A stretch of DNA of 64,000 nucleotides from JBMHDW01 sp049889175 (GCA_049889175.1 JBMHDW010000011.1:124001-188000); one strand, 5' to 3'. Positions 1 through 9,804 are shown, counted from the stretch's first letter. A program made the numbers and translations. The notes: generated by a model from the sequence alone, not told the origin.

Positions 1-111
1 TGGATTAAAGCCATTATCTTCCATGATTTTTTGTTGAAAAGCAAAAAAAATCAGTGTCTTGTCTTGTTTGTTTTCATGGTTTGAGCTAAAATGTACCTCG
101 AATGAAGTCAT
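1..111 (-). CDS. Partial CDS, first 37 codons of an unidentified protein
   Basis: An open frame begins with ATG at 111 on the minus strand and runs off the window edge without a stop. An AAGGA ribosome binding site lies about seven bases upstream, which supports a real start. The visible residues begin MTSFEVHFSS and end IMEDNGFNP. The gene is divergent from rnr with 72 bp between the two starts. The stretch could be the N-terminal domain of an M17 leucyl aminopeptidase, which opens with a similar strand-rich region, but 37 residues are too few to name it. Confidence 0.6.
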   Translation of the reverse strand, partial: MTSFEVHFSSNHENKQDKTLIFFAFQQKIMEDNGFNP

Positions 112-183
112 AGGGATCCTTGTTTGATTAGCAAGGTTTTAGACTAAACCAAAACAAACTGATTTGCAACCGGCGGAAAGGGC

Positions 184-2292
184 ATGACAAAAAGCCAAAA
201 AAAGTACAAAAAAAATAACTCATTTGTTACTGATATACCCAGTAGACAAAAAATTTTAAATGAGTTAAGTCGGCATAAAAAACGTTTTTGGAATTGGGTG
301 CAAATATTTAGGGCGTTAAAACTCAATAAAAATCAGTTAGATGGTGTCAAAAAAAGAGTTCTGGCTATGGTCAGAGATCGTCAATTATTAGCTAAAAAAG
401 AAACTTTTTGTTATGTTTCCCCGATAGCTCATGTGACAGGTAGAGTTGTGGTTAAACGTTATGGTGATGCCTATATTCATACTGATTCTGACATCTTTCC
501 TCGAATTGAATTAAGAGCATTTCAATGTTTTGATTTATTACCAGATGATACTGTTGAAGTTTCCATCACACATCAAGAGAGAGGGGCTTATCGGGGCGTA
601 ATCATGTCTCAAATTAAGCGCCAAATCACTTTTATTCAGGGTTTTTATGATCAGGATGCCTATGGTCATTGTTTGGTGCCATTAGATAAACGTTTGCCGA
701 ACAGGATATCGCTTGAAAAGCCGAAGAAATCTGTACAACATGGTGAGCTTATTGCTGCAAAGATTACACAGTACCCTCATAAACGACTCAGAATGTCAGC
801 ACAATTACATGAGATTATTGGTGGATTTGATCAAACTAGAGTGGAGCACCGTCTTGTGATGCAGCAGTTTAATTGGTCAGATAGTTGGTCAAAAGATATT
901 GAGAAGGAATTAAAAGGTTTATCTCAACCACAATCTATTCCAGAGGATCGAATTGACTGGACGGATAAAGCATTTGTGACCATTGATGGTTGCGATGCAA
1001 GGGACTATGATGATGCGGTATATGTTTCTAAGGTAGACAATGGTTGGATGTTGCATGTGGCCATAGCTGATGTTTCCCATTATGTGTCAATTGGCAGTGC
1101 ACTTGATAAAGAGGCAATGAATAGAGCTACCTCTGTTTATTTGCCTGGAAAGATGATTCCTATGTTACCAGAGACATTATCATGTGACTTGTGTTCATTG
1201 AAGGAAAAAGTTCTTCGTTATGCTATGGGTATCAGTTTACATATATCGTTAAAAGGCGAGATATCGCGAGTATTTTTAGGACCTGTTGTGATTCAAGTGC
1301 GTCAGCGACTCACCTATAAAGCTGTTAATGCAATGCTACAAGGTAGTCAAAATATTCCAAACTTTTGGCAAGATGTCCTCCCACAAATGACTTCTGTATA
1401 TGAAAAGTTAGCTGAGAATAGAAAAAAGCGATTTGCACTTGATTTTGATGGGCAAGAAACAAGAATGCGTTTTAATGACCACGGTAAGATTATAGGATTT
1501 TACTCGGCAACTAGAGGTCTTGCTGAACGGTATATTGAAGAAATGATGATCGTTGCTAATGAGCAAGTGGCTTTATTTTTAAGTCAGCATGAAGTGCCTT
1601 CTTTGTATCGTGTTCATGAGGCTCCAGAAGCACAAAAAATAGCATCTCTCAATCAATTCTTACAAGCTTACCAATTACCTTTAGTAACTGACAATTTATC
1701 AAGCTATTGTGATTTAATCAATCATTTGAAAAACACCAATAACGGTCGGGTTTATCAACAAATGGTCTTAAGATCACTTAAACAAGCTCATTATGATACT
1801 GAAAATCTTGGGCATTTCGGATTAGGATTGGATCACTATCTTCATTTCACATCGCCAATTAGGCGTTATCCTGACTTATGTGTTCATCGGGCAATTCGTC
1901 ATATTTATGACAAGAAGCAATCAGCATTGCGATTATATCCTGGTATTGCTCAACACTGTTCAATTCAGGAAAGGCAAGCTGAAGAGGGATCAAGGCAAGT
2001 TGAAAATTGGCTCAAATGTCAGTATCTTGAAGAGCGTATTAACCAAGTTATGACTGGTGTCATTGTAACAGTTTTACCTTTTGGATTTTTTGTTTCTCTT
2101 GATAATATTAATATTGAGGGCCTAGTGCATGTATCAAGGTTGCCTTTAGATCGATATGCTTATGATCCCGATTTAATGATGTTAAGTGGGCAGGATCATG
2201 GGCTTACTTACCGATTAGGTGATCAAATAAGCATTAGGATTGCGTCTGTTTCAATGCATAATCAGCAAATTGATTTTGATTTAGATAGTTAA
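184..2292 (+). CDS. rnr: Ribonuclease R (3'-5' exoribonuclease)
   Basis: A 702-residue RNase II/R family enzyme that degrades structured RNA processively from the 3' end in the cytoplasm. An N-terminal winged-helix region (about 20-75) is followed by cold-shock/OB segments, the RNB catalytic domain and a C-terminal S1 domain (about 623-702). The catalytic aspartate cluster is visible as DGCDARDYDDAV at 268-279, and the family signature HFTSPIRRYPDL is present. It is about 110 residues shorter than the E. coli enzyme because the lysine-rich tail after S1 is missing. GGAAAGGG precedes the ATG. With orn and rne in the same window, three RNA-decay enzymes lie close together. Identification is firm. 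Confidence 0.95.
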   Translation: MTKSQKKYKKNNSFVTDIPSRQKILNELSRHKKRFWNWVQIFRALKLNKNQLDGVKKRVLAMVRDRQLLAKKETFCYVSPIAHVTGRVVVKRYGDAYIHTDSDIFPRIELRAFQCFDLLPDDTVEVSITHQERGAYRGVIMSQIKRQITFIQGFYDQDAYGHCLVPLDKRLPNRISLEKPKKSVQHGELIAAKITQYPHKRLRMSAQLHEIIGGFDQTRVEHRLVMQQFNWSDSWSKDIEKELKGLSQPQSIPEDRIDWTDKAFVTIDGCDARDYDDAVYVSKVDNGWMLHVAIADVSHYVSIGSALDKEAMNRATSVYLPGKMIPMLPETLSCDLCSLKEKVLRYAMGISLHISLKGEISRVFLGPVVIQVRQRLTYKAVNAMLQGSQNIPNFWQDVLPQMTSVYEKLAENRKKRFALDFDGQETRMRFNDHGKIIGFYSATRGLAERYIEEMMIVANEQVALFLSQHEVPSLYRVHEAPEAQKIASLNQFLQAYQLPLVTDNLSSYCDLINHLKNTNNGRVYQQMVLRSLKQAHYDTENLGHFGLGLDHYLHFTSPIRRYPDLCVHRAIRHIYDKKQSALRLYPGIAQHCSIQERQAEEGSRQVENWLKCQYLEERINQVMTGVIVTVLPFGFFVSLDNINIEGLVHVSRLPLDRYAYDPDLMMLSGQDHGLTYRLGDQISIRIASVSMHNQQIDFDLDS

Positions 2293-2354
2293 ATAAATCT
2301 TGTGTTTTCTGTTGATTTCTTTTAGCCTTAAAAGAGTTTAATTGTGGAGCAGGG

Positions 2355-3827
2355 ATGCCTAAGTATGATTTAGATGATGTCAGGGACTTTTTAGATCTTA
2401 AGGATAATTACTCCTCTAAAATGCGTACTCTCATGGGGCAATTGAATTTTAGCTCTCATCAAAACGCCATAAATAATCACTTAAAGAATGTTCACAATGA
2501 ACGAGCATTTTCATCAAATCTGACGAAAACGCATAATCAGCTGAATAAAATTCGTCAAGATTTGCTTACCAATATATTGGAAATTCAAAATCAATCTCAT
2601 ATCAAATCAAATATTGAGTACGTTACTGCAATGATATTGTTTTTAGGTTTTTTTAAGAATGAAGCAAATTTGTGTGCTTCGTTAGAGATCGTAATGCATT
2701 ATTTGAGTCAAAACCATTATTACAATAAGGTTGATCGTCTTGTTGACTTAGATGTCTTGTTTTTTGATGTTTTCAATCATCAATTAAGATATAAAACAAT
2801 GTCACTAATTATGTCTAATGCGATTTCAGATGAGGTTTTAGTCAAAAAAACAGCAGAAACAAGCTATCCAGAGTGGCCTTCTGAGGTTGATCCAACGAAG
2901 TTTGAGCTTAGTAAAGAGTTTATGACAGAGATCAACTTACAAGATACGCATAATATTCCTGATAGTTTTATTCAGAGGATAAAAAAGTCCCTCAAAAAGA
3001 ATCTACTACCCCTCGCAGTCAAAGAGGAGACAATCAATAAATATATAGACCAAATTGTAAATGGTGGATATGTGTTTAATATTCATGCAAAAAAGAATAA
3101 TTCTGATCAGATTAAAGCGCAAATATTGCAGATTTTAGTTAATGGTGCTAAACAGCTGACAGTTATGCGAGAAGAAAATGATGTGTATACTGAAAGTTTA
3201 ATAGAATTTCACAAAAATTTACTTCAACATAAAATAAATCATCTTGTTGATGAAACAACATATGATGATCATATGGGATTTGCGAGTGAGGATATTAGCG
3301 CTAATAAAAGAAGGCGCCTTAATATTATTACTGTTGCTAACCGAATTATGCAGATTTGTGCACCAAAATATGTGATCGGTAAGCTTGCTGTTGTGCCACA
3401 TTTCTTTTCTCAAATGCAGCAAAGGGATCGTTTTAAATATCTGGAGATTATTAAAGAGCGACAAAGAATTAAAAAAGGTTTATGTATTTGGACATGGCAT
3501 ATTAAATGGTTGGTTGCTGCATTGAGTGTTATGACAATTTTATGTTTCTTGACACCCATTGTAATTAATATTTTTAAAGTTGAACTCAATTTATCTTTTT
3601 TAACCCGGATGGCTACTGTTCAAAGTGTCATTGTAATCGCCATGGTTTTTACATTAAGGGTTTTAATGGATAAACAAAAAAGGTCTCTTCGTCAAGTTAA
3701 TGAAAATATTAACCAGCTATTTAATGCTGTGGAGAGTAATTCTATGGGTGCTAAAATGGCAGTTACCCAAGCCAAAAACCCGCTTGTTGAAAATAGGTCT
3801 TATGAGTCATTCATGTCTTTAAGATAA
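2355..3827 (+). CDS. Unrecognised protein with two C-terminal membrane segments
   Basis: I do not recognise this 490-residue protein. The first 380 residues are soluble-looking, rich in Asn, His, Lys and Leu, and predicted mainly helical. Two hydrophobic stretches follow, at about 385-408 and 421-440, then a charged tail of about 50 residues. There is no signal peptide, so the simplest topology is a large cytoplasmic domain anchored by a C-terminal hairpin. The ATG is preceded by GGAGCAGGG. It lies 62 bp after rnr on the same strand and its last 9 bp overlap the convergent TPR/methyltransferase gene. No catalytic motif is evident. A lineage-specific or host-interaction protein is possible but not shown. 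Confidence 0.85.
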   Translation: MPKYDLDDVRDFLDLKDNYSSKMRTLMGQLNFSSHQNAINNHLKNVHNERAFSSNLTKTHNQLNKIRQDLLTNILEIQNQSHIKSNIEYVTAMILFLGFFKNEANLCASLEIVMHYLSQNHYYNKVDRLVDLDVLFFDVFNHQLRYKTMSLIMSNAISDEVLVKKTAETSYPEWPSEVDPTKFELSKEFMTEINLQDTHNIPDSFIQRIKKSLKKNLLPLAVKEETINKYIDQIVNGGYVFNIHAKKNNSDQIKAQILQILVNGAKQLTVMREENDVYTESLIEFHKNLLQHKINHLVDETTYDDHMGFASEDISANKRRRLNIITVANRIMQICAPKYVIGKLAVVPHFFSQMQQRDRFKYLEIIKERQRIKKGLCIWTWHIKWLVAALSVMTILCFLTPIVINIFKVELNLSFLTRMATVQSVIVIAMVFTLRVLMDKQKRSLRQVNENINQLFNAVESNSMGAKMAVTQAKNPLVENRSYESFMSLR

Positions 3828-5507
3828 TGAATGGTTTGCTTTTTGTGCACAGAATAACCAACCTTTTACTGTATCATTCATCTGTTTTCTTAAATTAATC
3901 GTTGATTGTTCTAAAATATTAAAATGGTTTTCTTGTAATGTTGACGTAATATAATCTTCATGATGCTGGCAGCGAGCATGTTGATTTCTTTGCCATGGCC
4001 GTTTTAAACTCTTTTCAGCAGTAAAAATAACAATGCCATGGGTCTTTAATAGTTGGTTTAGCTGCTGAAATAGTGGACTAAGATCACCAACATATGGGAG
4101 AACATCAGCCAGAATAGCAACATTAAATGGTTCATCGCTTTTGAAGGTTAATATGTTATTTACATGTAGTTCATCGTAAAGTTTAGTTTTTTCAGCGTAT
4201 TCAATCATGTTGGGTGCAAGGTCAATGCCAATAAGCTTGGCTGCAAAGGGTTTTATATACGAGCCATTAATTCCAGTGCCGCAGCCTACATCAATGATGT
4301 TTGCATCTTTAGGGGCATACTCAGTCAATAAGCCATTCAATTGCTTGGGAACCTGATAATCCAATACTTTTAGAAGATGGTGGTCATAATAATGTGCATA
4401 GCGGTTAAACAGTTGCTTGGTATATTGTTCAGGAACTTGGTCTGATGGTTTTGTTGGCTGGCCTTTTAGAGCGCTTAAGATGTATTGTATATCAGGCTGG
4501 TCTTGTTTGATGTTAAGTGCCTCTTGATAATGAATTATGGCTTGCTTTATATTTTGATTTTGTAAATACACCGCAGCTAGGTTGATGTGTGCGGAGAGCA
4601 TTTTGGGGTCGATAGATAGTGCCTCAGCTAAGTAATGATGGGCGTTTTGAAATTGATTTAAATAACTATAAGCAACACCAATATTAAAATAGGTTTCAGC
4701 ATCTTTGGGATGACATTCAAGATGACTCATCCAATGTTTAATCGCTTCATGGTGATTATCTCGAGTCAGAAAGAATCCAGCCAAATTATGATGAAGCTCA
4801 GGATGTTTTGGGTTTAGCAATAAGCAGTTTCTAAAGCTTTCGAGGGCCTTTTCCTCATTATCTTGCCGTAAATATAATGTCCCAAGCCAGTGTTCTACAT
4901 CTGCATCATCAATCATTGAAGAAACTTGCTCAAAAACTTGAATAGCTTGATCAAAACAATTCTGGCTCATGTGAAATTGACCAAGTTGTTTTAAGGTAGG
5001 AATATCTTTTGGGTCGCAATCATGTGCTCTGTGTAGGTCTTTCTTTGCCTTATCCCATTCCTGGCGATGAATATAATGTTGAGCACGCAGTAAAAAGGCG
5101 TCATTTCTAGATGGGTCTTGTTGTAAGGCTGTACTTAAATGTCCTAAAGCCATTTCTGGATTTGATTCCCCAAGTAATTTAGCCATCAGTACATGACCTG
5201 ATGGTTGGTGGTGTTGAATCAGTAATGATTGTTTCATAAGACGGTGCGCATCTTCATTTTGTTTGAGATAGTAATGCGCTTTAGCACAATTATTTAAGGT
5301 TGCAATGCTATTGGGGTTCTGTTTTAGCTCTTTTGTAAAATAACTTATGGCAAGCTTGTATTGTTGTTTTTGTGCGTAAATGATGCCGATTAATCCTGCA
5401 ACATCAGGCCATGGGTGATGTTGAAAAAGTGCTAAATACGCCTCAAGTGCCTGATCAAGTTGGCCGGATTGATGTAATTTCAGAGCTTGATCTATCGAAT
5501 GTTGCAT
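3819..5507 (-). CDS. TPR-repeat protein fused to a SAM-dependent methyltransferase
   Basis: This 562-residue protein has two parts. Residues 1-350 are a run of tetratricopeptide repeats, with recurring A..Y..AL..DP spacing, that would form a protein-binding superhelix. The C-terminal 190 residues are a class I methyltransferase: the SAM-binding glycine loop IIDVGCGTG lies at about 404-412, followed by the acidic motif LIGIDLAPNM. The substrate cannot be told; methyltransferases with this TPR arrangement are generally uncharacterised. It is the last gene of the rsfS-mrdA-rodA-mltB run, with only 6 bp between its start and the mltB stop, so it is probably co-transcribed with the elongation genes. 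Its 3' end overlaps the convergent unknown gene by 9 bp. Confidence 0.85.
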   Translation of the reverse strand: MQHSIDQALKLHQSGQLDQALEAYLALFQHHPWPDVAGLIGIIYAQKQQYKLAISYFTKELKQNPNSIATLNNCAKAHYYLKQNEDAHRLMKQSLLIQHHQPSGHVLMAKLLGESNPEMALGHLSTALQQDPSRNDAFLLRAQHYIHRQEWDKAKKDLHRAHDCDPKDIPTLKQLGQFHMSQNCFDQAIQVFEQVSSMIDDADVEHWLGTLYLRQDNEEKALESFRNCLLLNPKHPELHHNLAGFFLTRDNHHEAIKHWMSHLECHPKDAETYFNIGVAYSYLNQFQNAHHYLAEALSIDPKMLSAHINLAAVYLQNQNIKQAIIHYQEALNIKQDQPDIQYILSALKGQPTKPSDQVPEQYTKQLFNRYAHYYDHHLLKVLDYQVPKQLNGLLTEYAPKDANIIDVGCGTGINGSYIKPFAAKLIGIDLAPNMIEYAEKTKLYDELHVNNILTFKSDEPFNVAILADVLPYVGDLSPLFQQLNQLLKTHGIVIFTAEKSLKRPWQRNQHARCQHHEDYITSTLQENHFNILEQSTINLRKQMNDTVKGWLFCAQKANHSLS

Positions 5508-5513
5508 GGGTCT

Positions 5514-6506
5514 TTAGCCATAGAGTACATTGTGGCCAAGCTCAATGACAACACGAGCATAATTAACGCTGTTGTTATAAGATAAAATGCTTTTGAAGTT
5601 ATCAGATAGTTCATAGTATTCAGAGTCATTTTGGGGTGTTGTTTGAAATCTTGCGTATGTCTTTGTGTCTTTTAACTTAATGAGATTTCGCTGCCATTTT
5701 GCATCTGAAGAAGTGAGCTGAACATTATTTGTCCGATTAAATAGACTATTCCAATGCCCCTTTTTGAGTAAGTAGTGGTTGATACTATGAATGGCATCTG
5801 CAGCATTGTATAAATCTGCCGCTGCATGATTGCCTTTGGCTGAAACAGCATAATCTCTATAGCTGCTAGGCATGAATTGAGCATAACCAAAAGCACCAGC
5901 ATAAGATCCTTTAAGCTCTATTGTGAATGATCCTTGATGAACAAGTTGTAAAAAACAAGCCAATTCACTTTGAAAGAATTGCTGTCTAGATCGAACTCTC
6001 TCTGGTTTGGTATTTTCTGTTGGATAGTAAAAGGATAAAGTATAAAGTGCATCTAAAACCCGAAAATTGCCTGTGTAGGATCCATAGTTTGTTTCCAAAC
6101 CTAAGATCCCTAGGATAATGCTTGTATCAACATGTGGCTTACTTGCTAAGGTTGAAAAGATGTCTTTATGTTTTTTGTAAAAATCTTTACCTAATTTTAT
6201 TCTCTGCGGTGTTAAAGCGCGCTTCTGGTATTCATACCATGGCTTAGCTTCAGCGGGATGACTCATTGCTGCTATAATGGCATCTTGTTTTGAAGCATTG
6301 GATATCATGTCTTTAATGACTGATTCAGGAAGTTGACGAGAACTATATTTCTTGATGAATGCTAAAATTTCTTTGTTTTCTTGGTTTTTCGATGTGGCTT
6401 GCTTAACAGTTTCTTCTGCAACGTTGTTAGATTGTGTTGCTGCAGTTAGATAAGCAGGCGTTATGCCCATAAGTATGAAAATTAAAAAAGATTTAATGTT
6501 AGGCAT
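5514..6506 (-). CDS. mltB: Lytic murein transglycosylase B
   Basis: A 330-residue MltB-family (SLT 2) enzyme that cleaves the MurNAc-GlcNAc bond of peptidoglycan to give 1,6-anhydro products in the periplasm. A signal sequence occupies residues 1-22. Unlike E. coli MltB no clear lipobox cysteine is seen, so it may be soluble and periplasmic. The catalytic glutamate is E138 in GILGLETNYG, and the substrate-groove signature GAFGYAQFMPSSY follows. The start overlaps the end of rodA by 8 bp, indicating translational coupling. In E. coli rlpA and dacA follow rodA; here a transglycosylase takes that position and presumably acts with the elongasome. Confidence 0.93.
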   Translation of the reverse strand: MPNIKSFLIFILMGITPAYLTAATQSNNVAEETVKQATSKNQENKEILAFIKKYSSRQLPESVIKDMISNASKQDAIIAAMSHPAEAKPWYEYQKRALTPQRIKLGKDFYKKHKDIFSTLASKPHVDTSIILGILGLETNYGSYTGNFRVLDALYTLSFYYPTENTKPERVRSRQQFFQSELACFLQLVHQGSFTIELKGSYAGAFGYAQFMPSSYRDYAVSAKGNHAAADLYNAADAIHSINHYLLKKGHWNSLFNRTNNVQLTSSDAKWQRNLIKLKDTKTYARFQTTPQNDSEYYELSDNFKSILSYNNSVNYARVVIELGHNVLYG

Positions 6507-7659
6507 ATATATTCCTTAAACGTTGTTTGGCTTTAGCTTGTTTCCATAGCGATACCAGTAGACCAAAATTCATCATGGTGATGAGCAATGAACTGCCACC
6601 ATAACTGACTAAAGGTAGTGGAATGCCAACTACTGGCAAAATACCACAAACCATCCCAATATTCACGAATAAATTAAATGAAAAAGAACCTAAGGTGGCA
6701 AATCCAAAAAGTAATAGCCAATGGTTGGATACGCTTAAAATAAATCTGCATAAGTTAATGGCAGTTATCATTGCTAAGCCTAAAAAGAGCATTGACCCGA
6801 TAAAGCCAAATTCTTCAGCATAATGAGCGAAGATAAAGTCAGTGTGATTTTCAGGTAAAAAATTTAAATGGGATTGCGTTCCTTGGTTTAGGTTTTTACC
6901 CCATAAACCGCCAGATCCGATAGCAATTTTTGACTGGTGTATGTGATATCCTTTTCCGTGGATATCTTGCTCTGGATGGATGAGTGTTAATATTCGTTGC
7001 TTTTGATAATCATGCAGGTGACTCCATGTAAAAGGTAGGGCAATAATTACAACAAGTGTACCAATGATTAAACTATACTTTGGCATGCCTTTAATGAAAA
7101 TGATAATAAAGAATATGGAGAATGATAATATGGCAGTGCCAAGGTCAGGTTGTTTAAGTACAAAGGCAATGGGAATAATGCTCATCACCAATGCCCAAAA
7201 AAGTTGGCGCCATGAAATAGGTGATGGTAAAGGTGCAAGGTAGTAAGTGAGCATTAATGGTAGCGTTATTTTAATGATTTCAGAGGGCTGTCCTGTAAGG
7301 GGGCCTAAACTCAGCCATCGTTGAGCACCTTTCCCAGTATGCCCCATCAGAAAAACCAAGAAAAGCATGCCAATAGATGCGATGAACATGATGGGTATCC
7401 AGGTTTTAATTGTTTCAAAAGGAGTATTTAAACATAGGTAAAAAATGCCCCAGCTAATGAGTATTTTAACTATATGTTTCATAAAGATACTATGTTGGAA
7501 GCCAAAAGCTGAATAAATAACAATGACGCTCATTAAGTGGTAGCAACAAAGCAAAAGAATCAATTGAAGTATCGGCTTTTTGCTAACATATTTTAGTGTA
7601 TCCCATGGCTTTAATTTTTTACCTGACAAAGACGGTGGCGTTAAGTAGATTTTATTCAC
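6499..7659 (-). CDS. rodA: RodA, SEDS peptidoglycan glycosyltransferase
   Basis: This SEDS-family polytopic membrane protein polymerises lipid II during lateral wall growth together with PBP2. About ten hydrophobic segments are visible. The C-terminal signature GIPLPLVSYGGSS, diagnostic of RodA/FtsW, lies near the end, and the periplasmic loop with HTDFIFAHYAEEFGFIG is conserved. I chose the GTG at 7659 (386 residues) because GTGAATAA overlaps the mrdA stop by 8 bp and AGAGG lies six bases upstream. An ATG at 7698 would instead give a 47 bp overlap and 13 extra residues. Its neighbours mrdA and mltB give the same functional picture. Confidence 0.94.
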   Translation of the reverse strand: MNKIYLTPPSLSGKKLKPWDTLKYVSKKPILQLILLLCCYHLMSVIVIYSAFGFQHSIFMKHIVKILISWGIFYLCLNTPFETIKTWIPIMFIASIGMLFLVFLMGHTGKGAQRWLSLGPLTGQPSEIIKITLPLMLTYYLAPLPSPISWRQLFWALVMSIIPIAFVLKQPDLGTAILSFSIFFIIIFIKGMPKYSLIIGTLVVIIALPFTWSHLHDYQKQRILTLIHPEQDIHGKGYHIHQSKIAIGSGGLWGKNLNQGTQSHLNFLPENHTDFIFAHYAEEFGFIGSMLFLGLAMITAINLCRFILSVSNHWLLLFGFATLGSFSFNLFVNIGMVCGILPVVGIPLPLVSYGGSSLLITMMNFGLLVSLWKQAKAKQRLRNIYA

Positions 7660-9460
7660 TTTGTACCTCTGGCTTATTGGCTTCGAAGTAGTCATCAAGC
7701 ACTTGTTTGGCTACATTCATTGCCCCATGCTCATTTTCAACGATCACAGCAATCGCTATTTCTGGTTTTTTGACTGGTGCGTAAGCAATCAGTAGGGAGT
7801 GGTCATTGAGTTTCTTGGCTTGGTTTTTGGATGTTTTATCATTGGTAATCACCTGGGCTGTTCCAGTTTTGCAAGCAACTTCATAAGGACCTTGGCCTAA
7901 CAGTCGTCCAGTACCATATTTAGCGGTGTCTTGTAATGCTTTTGTGATGGTTTTCCAATGTTCCTGTTTGGTCTGTATTTGGTGATCAATGATTGGTTTT
8001 GTCAAGGTCTTATGGCCATCCATGTATTCAATTTCTTTAATAATATGGGGCCTATATTTAATGCCATGGTTTGCAAGCATGGCGGTTGCGTTAGCAAGTT
8101 GCAAAGGCGTTGTTAGCATGGCGCCTTGTCCGATTGATGAGATAATGGTATCACCAATATACCAAGGTTCATTTTTGTGTTTCTTTTTCCAAGATTTATT
8201 GGGTATAAGCCCTGAAAGTTCTCCAGGAATATCCAGGCCACTAGGTTGCCCAAAGCCAAATTCGAGAAGTCCTTCATGTATCAGGTCTATACCCATTTTA
8301 TGCCCTAGTTGATAAAAGTATGTATCACATGAAATCATAAGGGCTTTTTTAAGATTGACTTTTCCATGGCCATCTGCCTTCCAGTCATGAAAAACTCTAC
8401 TGTGTTCATTTACTTGATAAAAGCCATGATCATCAATGGTTTCTTCAGATGTTATGATGCCATTTGATAATGCTTTTAAGCCGATGAATGGTTTAATGGT
8501 TGAGGCGAGGGGAAATTGCCCTTTGAGTGCGCGATTAAATAATGGGTGGTTGGGGTTCTGGTTTATGGCTTTGAGCTTTAGATCATTGTTGGAATGGAAT
8601 GCATTATTATCAAAGCTTGGGGAGTTAACCATCGCTAAAACTTCTCCATTATTAGGATCGATTGCAACTAAAGAGCCTTTGTATTTTGCTAGAGCTTTAG
8701 CGGCTGATTGTTGAATTTTATGGTCAATGGTTAAAGTTAATTGAGCGCCTGAGTGAGGCGGTGACTCATTGAGTGTTCGAATAATATGATTTTGAGCATC
8801 TCTTTCTGAGACGATCATACCAGGTGAGCCACTTAATTGATCTTCTAAATGAAGTTCAAGACCTGTCTTGCCTGCGGTTGGGTACTCGTAAGACCATTTC
8901 TTTTTCATGGTATTAATCTGGTTTTGTGAGGGTGCACCCATATAGCCAATGATATGGCTATAGAGTTGTCCATTAGGATATATCCTTTCTAAATGCTCAG
9001 TTAGTTCAAGGTGTGGGTTATTTGATATGATTGCGGCACATGACAGTATTTCTTTGGGTTGGACGTTTCTTTTGAGAATGATTTTATTGTCATTGCGAAG
9101 GTTGGTTGATTTTTTTTTGAAGATTTTTTGATCGGGTATAATTTTATTTCTTTTTAGTAATTTATCAATATCATCTTGGTGATTGGTGTAGTATTTGGCA
9201 TCTATGACTAGATCTACTTGGGGGTTGTTTTGAGCAAGTGGAATATGATTACGATCAAAAATTTGACCTCTTTTGCTTGGTGTGTGATCTATTCGTAGTT
9301 GGTTAATAAAAGAAAGTTCTCTGTAATGATCGTGTTGAGTGATTTGTAGTTGAAAAATTCTCACGATAAGTATCAAAAAAAGGCTAATTATAAATGCTAA
9401 AATAAGATAAGCTTTATATTTTTGTCTCGTTTTTAAGTTCTTGGGTTTTAATTTTAGCAC
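7652..9460 (-). CDS. mrdA: Penicillin-binding protein 2 (elongation transpeptidase)
   Basis: A 602-residue class B PBP that cross-links peptidoglycan in the rod-elongation complex with RodA. One N-terminal membrane anchor (about 18-40) precedes the PBP dimerisation domain and the transpeptidase domain. The three active-site motifs are visible: SxxK as STIK (S320-K323), the SxD variant SCD (S377-D379) and KTG (K531-G533). The length is close to the usual 600-650. The gene follows rsfS after 26 bp; the rlmH gene usually found between them is absent. Its stop overlaps the rodA start. Confidence 0.95.
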   Translation of the reverse strand: MLKLKPKNLKTRQKYKAYLILAFIISLFLILIVRIFQLQITQHDHYRELSFINQLRIDHTPSKRGQIFDRNHIPLAQNNPQVDLVIDAKYYTNHQDDIDKLLKRNKIIPDQKIFKKKSTNLRNDNKIILKRNVQPKEILSCAAIISNNPHLELTEHLERIYPNGQLYSHIIGYMGAPSQNQINTMKKKWSYEYPTAGKTGLELHLEDQLSGSPGMIVSERDAQNHIIRTLNESPPHSGAQLTLTIDHKIQQSAAKALAKYKGSLVAIDPNNGEVLAMVNSPSFDNNAFHSNNDLKLKAINQNPNHPLFNRALKGQFPLASTIKPFIGLKALSNGIITSEETIDDHGFYQVNEHSRVFHDWKADGHGKVNLKKALMISCDTYFYQLGHKMGIDLIHEGLLEFGFGQPSGLDIPGELSGLIPNKSWKKKHKNEPWYIGDTIISSIGQGAMLTTPLQLANATAMLANHGIKYRPHIIKEIEYMDGHKTLTKPIIDHQIQTKQEHWKTITKALQDTAKYGTGRLLGQGPYEVACKTGTAQVITNDKTSKNQAKKLNDHSLLIAYAPVKKPEIAIAVIVENEHGAMNVAKQVLDDYFEANKPEVQSE

Positions 9461-9486
9461 AGTAATAGTTGCAGTTGATAATGGCT

Positions 9487-9804
9487 TTAATGATCAGAAA
9501 GCCAAAGAGATTCTATGCGGTAATAATGTCTTGTTTCCTGGGTCATTAAATGAACGATGATGTTATCAAGGTCTATAGCTAGCCAATTATCAGAAGGGTC
9601 ATTGGGGCGTGTTAATTTTATTTCATTTTTTAAACTTGCTTTGAGATAACCATGCAGTGCTAATATATGTCGTTTTGATGTTGCTGTCGCAATAATAATA
9701 TATTCTGTAAAAGAGGTCAGGTGTCCAACGGGGAGTATTTGAATCTCTTCAGCTTTATGATCTTGAAGAGTTTGTTCAATTATATGTATAATGTTTTTTA
9801 GCAT
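9487..9804 (-). CDS. rsfS: Ribosomal silencing factor RsfS
   Basis: A 105-residue RsfS/Iojap family protein, which binds ribosomal protein L14 and blocks subunit joining when nutrients are scarce. The family core is visible: EYIIIATATSKRHI, then NWLAIDLDNIIVHLM and a terminal YYRIESLW, matching the usual pattern of a conserved Asp-containing strand and a C-terminal Tyr/Leu/Trp segment. AGAGG precedes the ATG. It is first in the mrdA-rodA-mltB operon and divergent from orn across 76 bp. Confidence 0.92.
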   Translation of the reverse strand: MLKNIIHIIEQTLQDHKAEEIQILPVGHLTSFTEYIIIATATSKRHILALHGYLKASLKNEIKLTRPNDPSDNWLAIDLDNIIVHLMTQETRHYYRIESLWLSDH

